NCBI RefSeq assembly: GCF_900110245.1
Contig: NZ_FOCZ01000004.1
Location: 496,001 to 560,000, forward strand
DNA: 64,000 nt
From: Niastella yeongjuensis
Lineage (GTDB): Bacteria > Bacteroidota > Bacteroidia > Chitinophagales > Chitinophagaceae
Direction: 5' to 3'
The first letter of the stretch is position 1. Each line of letters starts with the position of its first letter. A program made the position numbers and the translations under genes. The notes beneath the pieces are model-generated. The model worked only from the letters and a program-made list of their open reading frames with translations. It had not been told where the DNA came from and did no database searches. Positions 17,033-25,021 of the stretch are shown one piece after another.

Positions 17033-17875
17033 ATGTTGAAATATTTATTAGACCTGTTTCTGTTCACCAGTTTATTTATTGCCGGTTGTGCGTTGATGAT
17101 GGTAATTCAAACCAATCAATTACTCCATCTGCAGTACAACCATGTTGCGTACCTGGTGTTTGTATTTTTTTCTACCCTCTGCAGTTATAATTTCCATTGG
17201 TACCTGAGTGGCGATGCCACCAGTGAAAATGCCCGCATCCGCTGGACGCAACACCATAAAACGCTGCACCTGGCGCTTACTTCAATTGGCACCATTGTTT
17301 CCGTATGGTACTTCTTTCAATTTATTGAACACTGGATCTGGCTGGCAGGCGCAGTATTCCTTACCTTCCTGTATTCAGCCCCCAAACTACAATACGGCCC
17401 TTTTGCCCGGCTCAGTAAAATAGCGGTGGGTAAAACCCTGTTCCTGGCTTTTGTATGGATGTATGTAACCACTTTTTTGCCCATTGCCATCGACGACCAT
17501 CACTGGAACATGACCACCGTGCTTTTCTGCACCAGCCGGTTTACGCTCATTTATGCCATTTGTATCATTTTCGATTACCGCGACCGGGATTATGATAAAC
17601 TATCCGGCATCCGCAGCATGATCACCTATTTTGATGAACGCGGCATCAACAACCTGTTTGCCGCATCGCTGGCAGGGTTTGCCCTCAGCACGCTTGCTCT
17701 ATATTTCTACGAACTTTCGCCCCTGACTATTGTTCTCTTACTTATTCCCGGCGTTATAACAGCCGTGCTGTACCCGGTAGCCAAAAAGAACTTCAGCGAC
17801 TACCTGTATTATTTTGTACTGGACGGATTGATGATGTTTTCATCGTTATTAACGATATTCATCCCAAATAAGTAG
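17033..17875 (+). CDS. UbiA-like membrane prenyltransferase family protein
   Basis: 280 residues with about eight membrane segments. A UbiA-type second motif is visible as DYRDRDYDK (D181-D187). The first aspartate-rich motif (NxxxD in the family) is not clearly kept; SYNFHWYLSGD near residues 51-61 is in the right place but lacks the second spacing. That makes catalysis on a prenyl diphosphate uncertain. Bacteroidota genomes commonly carry this type of divergent UbiA relative. The ATG at 17033 opens directly into the first membrane segment. Confidence 0.65.
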   Translation: MLKYLLDLFLFTSLFIAGCALMMVIQTNQLLHLQYNHVAYLVFVFFSTLCSYNFHWYLSGDATSENARIRWTQHHKTLHLALTSIGTIVSVWYFFQFIEHWIWLAGAVFLTFLYSAPKLQYGPFARLSKIAVGKTLFLAFVWMYVTTFLPIAIDDHHWNMTTVLFCTSRFTLIYAICIIFDYRDRDYDKLSGIRSMITYFDERGINNLFAASLAGFALSTLALYFYELSPLTIVLLLIPGVITAVLYPVAKKNFSDYLYYFVLDGLMMFSSLLTIFIPNK

Positions 17876-17880
17876 TTTTG
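17873..17880 (+). promoter_or_regulatory. Putative -7 promoter element for the M42 peptidase gene
   Basis: TAGTTTTG matches TAnnTTTG and overlaps the stop codon of the UbiA-like gene. It would give a leader of about 57 nt before the ATG at 17944. No clear -33 element is seen. Confidence 0.4.
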
Positions 17881-17943
17881 CGCTGATTAAATCAATATTT
17901 TTATCATACATAGAACAGGATTTTACCTTTTAATACAGTAATT

Positions 17944-19062
17944 ATGGCTAAAAGTAAAACGACCGCTTCTGCAAGTACTTACACCTTGACCGATAAGGCA
18001 TTTACCTTTCTCAGGAATTATATAAACAACCCCTCCCCTGTTGGCTTTGAAAGCAGCGGACAGAAATTATGGTTAAACTATATTTCTCCGCTGGTTGATA
18101 CCACCTTTGTTGACCCCTATGGTACAGCAGTAGGCGTTATCAATCCCAAAGCCGAATTTAAGGTAGTGATAGAAGCCCATGCCGATGAGATCAGCTGGTT
18201 TGTGAACTACATTACGCCTGAGGGCCTGATATACCTGAAACGCAATGGCGGTGTGGACCATGTAATAGCCCCCGGACAACGCGTATTTATACATGGAAAG
18301 AAAGGACCGGTGAAAGCTGTTTTTGGCTGGCCGGCTATTCATACCCGCCTGCATAACCCCGATGCCAAAGATCCTTCACCTAAAGTGGAGAACCTGTTCC
18401 TCGACAGTGGCGCCCGCAATAAAAAAGAAGTAGAGGACCTGGGCATTCACATTGGAGCGGTAGTTACCTACCAGGATGGTTTTGACGAACTGGCCAACGA
18501 TTATTACATCGGCCGCGCTTTTGATAACCGCGTAGGTGGTTTTATGATCGCTGAAGTGGCCCGTTTACTGAAAGAAAATAAAAAAACATTACCATACGGT
18601 TTATACATTGTAAATGCCGTTCAGGAAGAAATTGGTTTGCGCGGGGCAGAAATGATCGCCCGAAGAATAAAACCCAACGTGGCCATTATTACCGACGTTA
18701 CGCACGACACCTATACACCCATGATCAACAAGATCATTGAAGGCGATGTAGCTTGCGGAAAAGGCCCTTCACTGGCTTATGGTCCGGCAGTACATAATAA
18801 ACTGTTGAGCCTGGTACAGGATGTGGCTGAAAAGAACAGTATTCCCGTTCAGTTGCGCACCGTTTCGCGCAGCACCGGCACCGACACCGATTCATTTGCC
18901 TATGCCAATGACGGCTGCCCATCGGTACTGATCTCTATTCCCCTGCGCTATATGCACACTACGGTTGAAATGCTGCATAAGAGCGACATCGAGCAAACCA
19001 TTCGCTTAATGTACGAAACCGTATTAACGCTGACGCCCAAAACAAACTTAAGTTATCTGTAA
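17944..19062 (+). CDS. M42-family metallo-aminopeptidase
   Basis: 372 residues. Two-metal peptidase signatures occur in order: EAHADEISWFV near residues 77-87, GRAFDNRVGG near 195, QEEIGLRGAE near 227 and ITDVTHDTYTP near 246, then RYMHTTVEMLHKSD near 340. These match the glutamyl-aminopeptidase/cellulase M family (M42), dodecameric cytoplasmic aminopeptidases. Members with similar sequences were once misnamed endoglucanases. It starts after a polar, low-complexity N-terminus (AKSKTTASASTYT). It converges with the transglutaminase-like gene through a shared inverted repeat. Confidence 0.92.
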   Translation: MAKSKTTASASTYTLTDKAFTFLRNYINNPSPVGFESSGQKLWLNYISPLVDTTFVDPYGTAVGVINPKAEFKVVIEAHADEISWFVNYITPEGLIYLKRNGGVDHVIAPGQRVFIHGKKGPVKAVFGWPAIHTRLHNPDAKDPSPKVENLFLDSGARNKKEVEDLGIHIGAVVTYQDGFDELANDYYIGRAFDNRVGGFMIAEVARLLKENKKTLPYGLYIVNAVQEEIGLRGAEMIARRIKPNVAIITDVTHDTYTPMINKIIEGDVACGKGPSLAYGPAVHNKLLSLVQDVAEKNSIPVQLRTVSRSTGTDTDSFAYANDGCPSVLISIPLRYMHTTVEMLHKSDIEQTIRLMYETVLTLTPKTNLSYL

Positions 19063-19067
19063 AATAA

Positions 19068-19111
19068 GTTTCAAATGGCTTAGGCAGTTTTTTGCCTGAG
19101 CCATTTGAAAC
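19068..19111. terminator. Long inverted repeat shared by convergent genes
   Basis: 19068-19086 pairs with 19093-19111 over 19 positions with one G-T mismatch, around a T-rich loop. The right arm is inside the last codons of the transglutaminase-like gene and its TAA at 19080-19082 lies in the left arm. A U-rich stretch (TTATTTTA) follows on the minus strand, so it may end transcription in that direction and block read-through from the other. Confidence 0.6.
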
Positions 19112-20360
19112 CAAAGAAGATACTCAGGCCAAGAAAGAAGAACATTATATAAGTACTTATTATTCTAACCATCAATTGCGATCGCCCGATACCGGTATTA
19201 TCGCCATACACCGCATAATAAGGCTTTGAGTAAAACAACTTAATCCCCCGTTCAAAGAGGTTCTTCGGGTTTTGTACTTTTAAAAAATCACTGAAATAGA
19301 ATCGAAAGATATTATTGCGGTGAAAATAGGTCCGGGCCGTGGAGGCCACCTGGTTATAAGGTGTTTGAACAATGCTGTCCCCGTTAAAATAATCTGCTGT
19401 CAAATCCGGGTCATTAAGCGGGTATCTTAGCAGCCGCTGCACATCTATCGTATTTAAATACTGCATTCCTTTTTTAACAAACACCGTCTTTGCCGTCAGA
19501 TCAACATATGCCCAGCTGTTATATTCTTTCAGGTATACCTCACTGAATACATGCTCGCCACCTGACATACCAGCCCTGGTATCGCCGCATTCAATAAACC
19601 GCACCGGTACCCCCGCCTTGTTTGCAAAAGCACAGAGGATCTTTGTGTACATGCCGCACCAGATTTTTGACCGGCCGGCCTGAACGCATTTTAATTTATT
19701 TACCGGCGACAATTGCGCCACAGAATCTGCCGGGGTACCATCCATCCCCTTAACCCGCTGCAGAATAAAATCGGCAATCTTCAATATACGTTCGGTGGTA
19801 GTTTCGTTTGCCGTAAGCTGGATAGAGTCCCTTAAATAGTCGTCTACCTCTTTTTTGTCCCTGTCAGACTGGTCATCAAAATTCATTGCCCAATCGGCAA
19901 GACTGTATAACGAATTGGGTTCAATGGGCACATTGGAACCGGTCATTTCGAAGTTTACGGCAGTGGTGTTCCCAACCAGGCGGTACACAGAATCCGGCGT
20001 ATTGTTTAAAGAAACTGTTACATCTCCGGCCGCATCATTGATCTTTATATGGTATTCCCGGGTGTCCGGGAGCGGTTGAAAAGTACAGGTTTCCGCCTTA
20101 CTGGTAGTCAATAAGGAATCTTTATAGTAAACCCTGAAATCGTTCTGTTTCTGAATGGCCTTGCCGGCAAAAGTTATCGTAATTGAACCGTTTTTGTTAT
20201 CGGCAAGGTGCGTGATCCGTGTTTGTTCCCGTATTTCGTACAGCTGATTATAGCCTGGCTGGTCGGCAAACGAATAATCCATTTCTTTCCTGGCAAACCA
20301 ATTTAAGGCGGCAGCCAACAAAAAAAGCAGCAAACAGCTTATAAACGCTTTTGTAGTCAT
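19080..20360 (-). CDS. Membrane-anchored transglutaminase-like protein
   Basis: 426 residues. A hydrophobic segment at residues 5-20 and a second one near 400-420 bracket an extracytoplasmic portion. The transglutaminase-like papain-fold triad is visible: C235 in SKIWCGMYTKI, H270 in GGEHVFSEVYL, D287 in AYVDLTAK. The family includes proteases, amidases and inactive folds; the substrate is unknown. The region before residue 150 is beta-rich. It is divergent from the 59-residue membrane protein gene with about 110 bp between them, so a shared promoter region is possible. Confidence 0.85.
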   Translation of the reverse strand: MTTKAFISCLLLFLLAAALNWFARKEMDYSFADQPGYNQLYEIREQTRITHLADNKNGSITITFAGKAIQKQNDFRVYYKDSLLTTSKAETCTFQPLPDTREYHIKINDAAGDVTVSLNNTPDSVYRLVGNTTAVNFEMTGSNVPIEPNSLYSLADWAMNFDDQSDRDKKEVDDYLRDSIQLTANETTTERILKIADFILQRVKGMDGTPADSVAQLSPVNKLKCVQAGRSKIWCGMYTKILCAFANKAGVPVRFIECGDTRAGMSGGEHVFSEVYLKEYNSWAYVDLTAKTVFVKKGMQYLNTIDVQRLLRYPLNDPDLTADYFNGDSIVQTPYNQVASTARTYFHRNNIFRFYFSDFLKVQNPKNLFERGIKLFYSKPYYAVYGDNTGIGRSQLMVRIISTYIMFFFLGLSIFFGFKWLRQKTA

Positions 20361-20469
20361 TTTGGGAAAAATACTATCCAGGTTAAAAAATCGTTCTAAT
20401 AGAATCGAGAAAAGTAAATATTTTTTTTCGTTCTGAGATCTTTTTTACTTTTATTCCCAAATTTTAGAA

Positions 20470-20649
20470 ATGTTAGCTAAAATCTTTTTGATGTATGTAG
20501 ATCCGGGCAGTGGCAGTTACCTGATTCAGGTAATAATTGCTGCTATTCTGGGTGCACTTTTCTACTTTAAAAACTTATGGTGGAAGGTGAAGGCTTTCTT
20601 CTGGAAGCCTAAAAAAGAGGAAGCTGAAGGAGAGGATATAGCTAAATGA
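20470..20649 (+). CDS. Small membrane protein with DPGSGSYLIQ motif
   Basis: 59 residues, one membrane helix (residues ~17-34, LIQVIIAAILGALFYF) preceded by VDPGSGSYLIQ and followed by a basic then acidic tail (KPKKEEAEGEDIAK). Its stop overlaps the start of the next gene as ATGA, a sign of translational coupling. From memory, small proteins with a DPG(S/T)GS motif are found beside methyltransferase or phosphoglycerol-transferase genes in several phyla, but their role is not known to me. It is too short for many gene callers and is easily missed. Confidence 0.8.
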   Translation: MLAKIFLMYVDPGSGSYLIQVIIAAILGALFYFKNLWWKVKAFFWKPKKEEAEGEDIAK

Positions 20650-22019
20650 CAACTTACACCCGACATCCTTCTTCATTTAAAGACCCCTCGGGTTTTATAT
20701 TTGAATCGGAAGGAACAATATACCGGCAGGTAAATCAATATTACGCCGCGCAATACCGTCAATTGATGGACTCAGGTTTGTACAATAAGCTGGTAGATCG
20801 CAAACAGCTTATTGCGCATGAAGAAGTGACGGAGAACTTCACCAATTCGGCCGAATGGTATACTACCCTGAAGCCCGAACCCGTTTCCCCTGTCAGTTAC
20901 CCATACGAATGGTGTTTTGAACAACTGCAGGATGCAGCCCTGCTCACCTTATCTGTTTTAACAACCGCCTTACAGCATGGCATGATACTGAAAGATGCCA
21001 CGCCTTACAATATACAATTCCATAAAGGAAAACCGGTTTTCATAGACACACTTTCCTTCGATACCTACGATCCCAAACAACCCTGGATCGCTTACCGGCA
21101 GTTTTGTCAATGTTTCCTGTTCCCATTATACCTGGAACATTACCTGAAAACGGATATTCAAAAAATACTCAGTACCTATATAGATGGTATTCCGGTTGAT
21201 TTTGTGGCTAAACTGCTGCCCCTGAAAAGCCGGCTGAGCCTGGGTGTATGGTTGCATGTTTACCTGCAACACACGGCCACTACCAGCCCGCGGGCCAACA
21301 AACAAACCGCCGCATTCAGCAAAAAGAAACTGCTGGATGTGATCAGTCACCTGAACAACATCATCACCAATTTCCCGGCCAGTAAACCTTATAAAACGAC
21401 CTGGAGCAATTATTACGAAGATACCATTCTGAGTAAGGAATATTTACAGGAGAAGGAAAAGATCATCCAGGAGTTCAGCAGGCAAACCAATGCCCGCACG
21501 GTACTTGACCTGGGTGCCAATGACGGTTATTTCTCCCGGTTATTTGCCGGACAGAACAGGCAGGTAATAGCCACCGATTCAGACAACCGCTGTATTTCAA
21601 GGTTGTACCAGGAGGTTAAGCAAAACAGCCTGGAGCATATTCTGCCCCTGATGCTGGACATTGCCAATCCCTCGCCTGCCATCGGGTTTCACAACCGGGA
21701 GCGCGCAGCCTTTCACGATCGCATTAAACCTGACCTGGTATTAGCGCTGGCCCTTGTTCATCACCTGGTTATTGGCAAGAATATATCCCTGCCGGTACTG
21801 GCCGCCTATTTCAACGACATAGCACCAGAACTGATCATTGAATTTGTACCTAAGGCGGATGAAAAAGTACAGCAGATGCTAAAAACCAGGCCCGATACAT
21901 TCGCAGACTACGATCAAACAATTTTTGAACAATACTTTACATTGTATTTTAATATTATTCAAAAGATACCGGTACCCGGTACCCACCGGATATTATACAA
22001 AATGATAAGAAAACGGTAA
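20646..22019 (+). CDS. SAM-dependent methyltransferase
   Basis: 457 residues. The SAM-binding motif VLDLGANDGYFSRLF lies near residue 285, with the acidic IATDSDN strand after it and LALALVHHLV further on. The N-terminal ~270 residues form a separate domain (SGFIFESEGTIYRQVNQYYA, DATPYNIQFHKGKPVFIDTLSF), seen in a family of large methyltransferases related to NoeA-type host-specificity proteins (from memory). DATPYNIQF and PVFIDTLSF resemble the kinase-fold D-x-x-x-x-N and D-T-x-S catalytic stretch, so the N-terminus might be a degenerate kinase-like fold (inference). It is translationally coupled to the small membrane protein upstream, so it may act at the membrane. Confidence 0.85.
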   Translation: MTTYTRHPSSFKDPSGFIFESEGTIYRQVNQYYAAQYRQLMDSGLYNKLVDRKQLIAHEEVTENFTNSAEWYTTLKPEPVSPVSYPYEWCFEQLQDAALLTLSVLTTALQHGMILKDATPYNIQFHKGKPVFIDTLSFDTYDPKQPWIAYRQFCQCFLFPLYLEHYLKTDIQKILSTYIDGIPVDFVAKLLPLKSRLSLGVWLHVYLQHTATTSPRANKQTAAFSKKKLLDVISHLNNIITNFPASKPYKTTWSNYYEDTILSKEYLQEKEKIIQEFSRQTNARTVLDLGANDGYFSRLFAGQNRQVIATDSDNRCISRLYQEVKQNSLEHILPLMLDIANPSPAIGFHNRERAAFHDRIKPDLVLALALVHHLVIGKNISLPVLAAYFNDIAPELIIEFVPKADEKVQQMLKTRPDTFADYDQTIFEQYFTLYFNIIQKIPVPGTHRILYKMIRKR

Positions 22020-22051
22020 TGTTCTTATATTCGCCTTTTAAATGAAACAGC

Positions 22052-23026
22052 ATGATTAGAAACGACTGGAAGATTGAAGAAATACAGGAAATTTACAATT
22101 CCCCCTTGCTTGAGCTCATTTATCGCGCTGCCACGGTACACAGGCAGTACAACGACACAGGAGAAGTACAGGTTTGTACCCTGCTTTCTATAAAAACCGG
22201 TGGTTGCTCGGAAGACTGCGCTTATTGTCCGCAGGCAGCCCGCTACAGTACGGGTGTTGACGTACATGCACTGATGCAAAAAGACCAGGTGCTGGAATAT
22301 GCCGCCAAAGCAAAAGCAGCCGGTTCAACCCGTTTTTGTATGGGCGCAGCCTGGCGCGAAGTAAGGGATAACCGCGACTTCGACCGCGTAATTGATATGG
22401 TTAAAGGCGTAAATGAAATGGGCATGGAAGTATGCTGCACCCTGGGTATGCTTACTGAAACACAGGCCCAAAAACTGGCCGATGCCGGTTTATATGCCTA
22501 CAACCACAACCTGGATACCTCAAAAGAATACTATACAGAGATCATCACTACCCGCACCTACGACGACCGGCTGGAAACGCTGGACAATGTTCGCAAAGCC
22601 GGTATTTCTGTTTGCTGTGGTGGTATTGTTGGTTTGGGCGAAACCCATGCCGATCGTATTAAAATGCTGTATACCCTCAGCACCATGCCTGAGCACCCTG
22701 AAAGTGTGCCCATCAATGCACTGGTAGCCGTAGCAGGTACACCATTGGAAAACAATCAGAAGGTAGATGTTTGGGATATGGTGAAAATGATCGCTACCGC
22801 CCGCATCCTGATGCCCAAAGCCATGGTGCGTTTGAGTGCAGGCCGTGCTACTATGAGCGTTTCTGACCAGGCGATGTGCTTTATGGCCGGCGCCAACTCC
22901 ATCTTTACCGGTGAGAAGTTACTGACCACGCCCAACCCTTCATTCGATGAAGACCAGGCGATGTTTAATTTGCTGGGAATCACTCCACGTGAAGCTTTCA
23001 AAGAAGAGAAAGAGCTTGTTGGGTAA
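22052..23026 (+). CDS. bioB: Biotin synthase
   Basis: 324 residues. Radical-SAM cluster motif CSEDCAYC (C52, C56, C59) follows LLSIKTGG, then YNHNLDTS, the [10 protein letters not shown] glycine motif, and the C-terminal LSAGRATMS and [12 protein letters not shown] characteristic of BioB. It inserts sulphur into dethiobiotin. It stands 32 bp after the methyltransferase on the same strand but no other biotin genes are present. A strong terminator follows. Confidence 0.97.
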   Translation: MIRNDWKIEEIQEIYNSPLLELIYRAATVHRQYNDTGEVQVCTLLSIKTGGCSEDCAYCPQAARYSTGVDVHALMQKDQVLEYAAKAKAAGSTRFCMGAAWREVRDNRDFDRVIDMVKGVNEMGMEVCCTLGMLTETQAQKLADAGLYAYNHNLDTSKEYYTEIITTRTYDDRLETLDNVRKAGISVCCGGIVGLGETHADRIKMLYTLSTMPEHPESVPINALVAVAGTPLENNQKVDVWDMVKMIATARILMPKAMVRLSAGRATMSVSDQAMCFMAGANSIFTGEKLLTTPNPSFDEDQAMFNLLGITPREAFKEEKELVG

Positions 23027-23033
23027 AAACGCC

Positions 23034-23180
23034 GAAGTAAGAAGTAGGATGTACGAAAAATACAAAAGTCCGAAATCAGTAAAACTGGTTTCGGACTTTT
23101 TCATATATGATAATTTCTTATTTCTTACTTCCTACTTCTTACCTCCTAATTCCTAATTCCTACCTCTTACCTCCTGCTTC
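23034..23180. repeat. Inverted short-word repeats flanking the bioB terminator
   Basis: GAAGTAAGAAGTAGGA (23034-23049) is the reverse complement of the words repeated at 23117-23180 (TTACTTCCTACTTCTTACC and variants). The two arms enclose the bioB terminator. The same word family occurs at 54748-54846, also as two opposed arms. Confidence 0.8.
23064..23101 (+). terminator. bioB intrinsic terminator
   Basis: A 12-bp stem AAAAGTCCGAAA/TTTCGGACTTTT extends to 16 bp through CAG/CTG with one wobble, loop TAAAA, and ends in a T-run. It lies 37 bp after the bioB stop. Confidence 0.85.
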
Positions 23181-23196
23181 TGCCCCCCTCTTCGAA

Positions 23197-23604
23197 TCAG
23201 CTACTAATTATATCGGAGATCTCTTTACAGAAATACTGCTTCCCCTCCATCACCAGCATAATAGCGCGGATCATTTCTTCACCTGAGGAGTTTTTGGTAA
23301 CATAGCCATTGGCACCGGCATGCATCAAGGCATTCACATAAGGAAGATCGGTATGAACAGAAATACCAATAATACGGATCTCATCAGTATGTTCCCGGAT
23401 GATTTTGGTAGCTTCAATACCACTCACCGGTTCCATATTGATATCCATTAGTACCACATCGGGTGAAAGCGTTTTGCAGGCATCAATGACCTGCCGGCCG
23501 TTTTCACAAATGGCAATTATCGACAGCCGTTTATCCCTGCTGAGCAGCAGGTTCCAGGCTTCGCGTACTAATTTGTGATCATCTGCTATAATCACTTTGA
23601 TCAT
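23197..23604 (-). CDS. Response regulator, receiver domain only (NarL-type without helix-turn-helix)
   Basis: 135 residues covering one REC domain: acidic pair ADD at 7-9, phospho-acceptor D54 in VVLMDINM, switch residue near ISVHTD and lysine in YVTKNSS. The sequence continues into the start of the NarL/LuxR-type linker (EGKQYFCKEISDIISS) and stops there, where a DNA-binding domain normally follows. Just beyond the stop lie short-word repeats. Either it is a genuine single-domain regulator or it lost its DNA-binding domain. No histidine kinase is nearby. Confidence 0.85.
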   Translation of the reverse strand: MIKVIIADDHKLVREAWNLLLSRDKRLSIIAICENGRQVIDACKTLSPDVVLMDINMEPVSGIEATKIIREHTDEIRIIGISVHTDLPYVNALMHAGANGYVTKNSSGEEMIRAIMLVMEGKQYFCKEISDIISS

Positions 23605-23728
23605 TAAGAAAAAGGTTTATTTAATGGCGAAAATTAAGATTACTGAATTTGTTGGATAAACAAACTTCCATACCCCCTAAATTTTAAAAGTTTAAGGAAA
23701 GCGGTTAAGAATAATTAAGGGGAAACAA

Positions 23729-24799
23729 TTACTTATTTCCTGCTCTGTTCAACAACCCGCCTGAGCCGAAATAATCGTTTAGCCTGAGGTTTAAGCCGAA
23801 TTGGTTATAGGAAGAATTATTTTGATAATAACTCCTCGCGTAGCGGATTTGGATTTTTTTGAATAACACGCCAACACCCATTGAAAAACCGTTTAGTCCG
23901 TTGCCGGCGTTTGTTATGTTCAGTTCTTTGCGGCGGAGGTAATTGTACCCTGCTGTTACTTCAATTTTATCACCAACAAATAACTGCACAGCAAGGGTCA
24001 CATGTCTGAAAAACTTGTCAAATATATATTTTTTTTCTTTGCTATCCTGTGTTAAACCAGTTTCATTGTTAAATAAAGTGTCATTGTAACGAGTATCAAA
24101 TTGATGCAGCTGATTTAATGTTAACGAAAACTGCAACGGTGCATGGGCCAGTCGTTTTGAAATACCCACTTGCAGATCAAAAGGCAGATCGCCACTGCTG
24201 GTCCCTGCATATTGTTTTATTTGAGCACCCATATTCTTCGCTACCAGCGAGGCCTGCCATAAGTTAACAGTATCGGTATAGGCAATGCCTACATCCATGG
24301 CTATGCCCGACGAACGGTACAAACCATAAGAAGAATGAATGAATTTAGCTGTAACCCCGTAATGCCAGCGCTCCCCATATTGACGGGTTGCACTCAACTG
24401 CGCTACATAATCAGCCGGCCGCATGTTACCCAATACATTGCCTGTCATATCCGTTTCGGCTATTGATCCGTAGCTAAAATAATTAACCCCTATAGCAAAA
24501 GTAGTATTGAGTGAAGCGGCATGGTACCCCGACATCAAATGATAATTCTTTATGCCCGCATAAAAAGAATTGAAAACCATAGTTGTTTGGGTATGCATGG
24601 CTGGCCGTAATAATGCCGGGTTGTTGAATGCCAACCCAATATCCTGGGTTTCATTGGAGATATTAATGCCCCCTAAGGCAGTTAACTGGGGCGTATTGGA
24701 GAGCTTTAGAAAATTATAGACCGTATTACCACCCAATGTTTGCGCATTTGCACGGGTAAGGATCAATAAAAAAAATAATATAAGCAGCTTGCATTTCAT
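23729..24799 (-). CDS. porQ: Type IX secretion system PorQ-like outer-membrane protein
   Basis: About 356 residues from the ATG at 24797-24799, which starts a clean signal peptide (MKCKLLILFFLLILTRANAQ). A longer frame adds 45 residues that are a translated repeat element and terminator. The mature protein opens TLGGNTVYNFLKLSNTPQL and LGGINISNETQDIGLAFNNP, the hallmark start of PorQ, and continues as an outer-membrane beta-barrel of the PorV/FadL kind. PorQ works at the cell surface with PorU/V/Z in processing and attaching type IX cargo. It lies downstream of lon, separated from it by a strong terminator. Confidence 0.85.
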   Translation of the reverse strand: MKCKLLILFFLLILTRANAQTLGGNTVYNFLKLSNTPQLTALGGINISNETQDIGLAFNNPALLRPAMHTQTTMVFNSFYAGIKNYHLMSGYHAASLNTTFAIGVNYFSYGSIAETDMTGNVLGNMRPADYVAQLSATRQYGERWHYGVTAKFIHSSYGLYRSSGIAMDVGIAYTDTVNLWQASLVAKNMGAQIKQYAGTSSGDLPFDLQVGISKRLAHAPLQFSLTLNQLHQFDTRYNDTLFNNETGLTQDSKEKKYIFDKFFRHVTLAVQLFVGDKIEVTAGYNYLRRKELNITNAGNGLNGFSMGVGVLFKKIQIRYARSYYQNNSSYNQFGLNLRLNDYFGSGGLLNRAGNK

Positions 24800-24850
24800 G
24801 AAGGTCGAAGCGGACAATGCGAAAATAGCTAAAAAGAAACAAGATGCAAT

Positions 24851-24875
24851 CCTCCTTCGCCAAGGCTTCGGCGCA
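24851..24875 (+). repeat. Dispersed GCCAAGGCTTC element, copy 2
   Basis: CCTCCTTCGCCAAGGCTTC then GGCG at 24851-24873 matches 20 of 23 bases of the minus-strand element at 10565-10587. CGCC and GGCG allow a small hairpin. It sits between porQ and the lon terminator. Confidence 0.65.
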
Positions 24876-24876
24876 T

Positions 24877-24909
24877 AAAAAAAATTCCTCCATTGACATG
24901 GAGGAATTT
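24877..24909 (-). terminator. lon intrinsic terminator
   Basis: A perfect 12-bp stem AAATTCCTCCAT/ATGGAGGAATTT with a 4-base loop (24882-24909), followed on the minus strand by a run of eight T. It is about 110 bp after the lon stop. Confidence 0.9.
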
Positions 24910-25021
24910 CTTTAACCCTTAAAACAACCAACATGAAAAAAAATCTCGGTTGAATATTATACTAACAGGGTTCAATTGTTATTTGTTCAAAACTGAGTTC
25001 GATGTTCGTATTAAAATCTAA

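Noticed and set aside
24800-24934. N-terminal extension of porQ by 45 residues
   Set aside because: The extension translates the GCCAAGGCTTC element and the lon terminator, and the internal ATG starts a perfect signal peptide.
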